From assembly GCA_017474845.1 (NCBI GenBank), contig JAFVGS010000006.1, positions 1 through 40,196 on the forward strand: a stretch of 40,196 nt of DNA, given 5' to 3'. This stretch comes from Prevotella sp. GTDB taxonomy: Bacteria > Bacteroidota > Bacteroidia > Bacteroidales > Bacteroidaceae. Under the pieces are notes generated by a model that ran no database searches, was not told where the DNA came from, and worked only from the letters and a program-made list of their open reading frames with translations. Positions 39,959 through 40,196 of this stretch are shown here, in pieces; positions within the stretch are counted from its first letter, which is position 1; each line of letters begins with the position of its first letter. The position numbers and the translations under genes were made by a program.

Positions 39959-40196
39959 ATGGAAGCAACAGTAAGAATTCTGAATCAGTCGGGGCTGATG
40001 ACACGTCAGTACCTCGACAAGAAAACGGGTGACCAAAAGGTTATCAATTCTGTAACCCTGAAGTTGACCGACGGCACAGACACCTTCCTGGGTGAAATTA
40101 CGGGCGAGAGAGCCGTGAACTGTCCCAAGTATGATCCTCAGTATCTGTACAAGGTGCAGTGCTCAATGGTGGTCAGGGAGTGGAACTCACAGCAGA
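39959..40196 (+). CDS. Start of an unrecognised gene (3' end outside the window)
   Basis: ATG at 39959, open for 79 codons to the edge: MEATVRILNQSGLMTRQYLD, KKTGDQKVINSVTLKLTDGT, DTFLGEITGERAVN and onward. Mostly beta-strand-like, soluble, no signal peptide. I do not recognise it. Its position after the Rha-type regulator suggests a phage or mobile-element gene. Confidence 0.7.
   Translation, partial: MEATVRILNQSGLMTRQYLDKKTGDQKVINSVTLKLTDGTDTFLGEITGERAVNCPKYDPQYLYKVQCSMVVREWNSQQ

Overview
The window looks like a chromosomal segment of a Bacteroidales bacterium, most likely Prevotella or a close relative. The evidence is protein content (GH31, GH97, sensor proteins with two-component-regulator propellers, a DUF4954 protein, an HU-HIG protein followed by a smalltalk peptide), nearly no Shine-Dalgarno sequences, and promoters of the Bacteroidetes type (TTTG, a spacer of 19-20 bases, then TAnnTTTG). 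Species cannot be decided from the sequence alone.

Layout, left to right. 1-5395 (minus): a tripartite RND efflux operon, adaptor > pump > outer-membrane factor, with the last gene cut by the window edge. 5527-15010 (minus): a carbohydrate-sensing cluster of two tandem paralogous periplasmic-propeller sensors, a PA14-containing GH31 glycosidase and a lipoprotein. 15254-15742 (plus): a small lipoprotein. 15737-20266 (minus): a tightly overlapping four-gene operon of M28 peptidase with PDZ, a membrane protein, a calycin-like lipoprotein and a haem-receptor-like TonB-dependent receptor. 20563-23070 (plus): clpB, with a structured upstream region and a strong Shine-Dalgarno. 23088-32425 (minus): hflX > DUF4954 > M16 peptidase > class I fumarase > M6 protease, one probable operon. 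32592-35564 (plus): nagB and GH97. 35602-36401 (minus): HU-HIG protein plus a 37-residue smalltalk peptide. 36400-40196: a more AT-rich accessory stretch with a decapitated PTP-like phytase gene, two genes I do not recognise, a phage Rha/KilAC-type regulator and the start of another gene.

The most unusual thing is not a gene. At least a dozen places carry short tandem arrays with units of 7, 8 or 9 bases. The unit differs between places, and several arrays occur as inverted pairs around a small loop (upstream of clpB, between hflX and nagB, flanking the nagB-GH97 junction, inside GH97, and around an AT-rich core at 36.8 kb). They sit at gene borders and also inside genes without breaking the frame: three times in GH97 and once in hflX, which also carries a different palindromic insert. 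One 19-base sequence is shared by the hflX and GH97 insertions, and one array lies exactly where the phytase-like gene loses its N-terminal half. I know of no functional description of this class.

The second notable point is the sensor pair. Neither protein has a DNA-binding or receiver domain, one lacks the whole kinase region, yet both keep nearly the same acidic C-terminal tail. No CRISPR array, rRNA, tRNA or complete insertion sequence was recognised.
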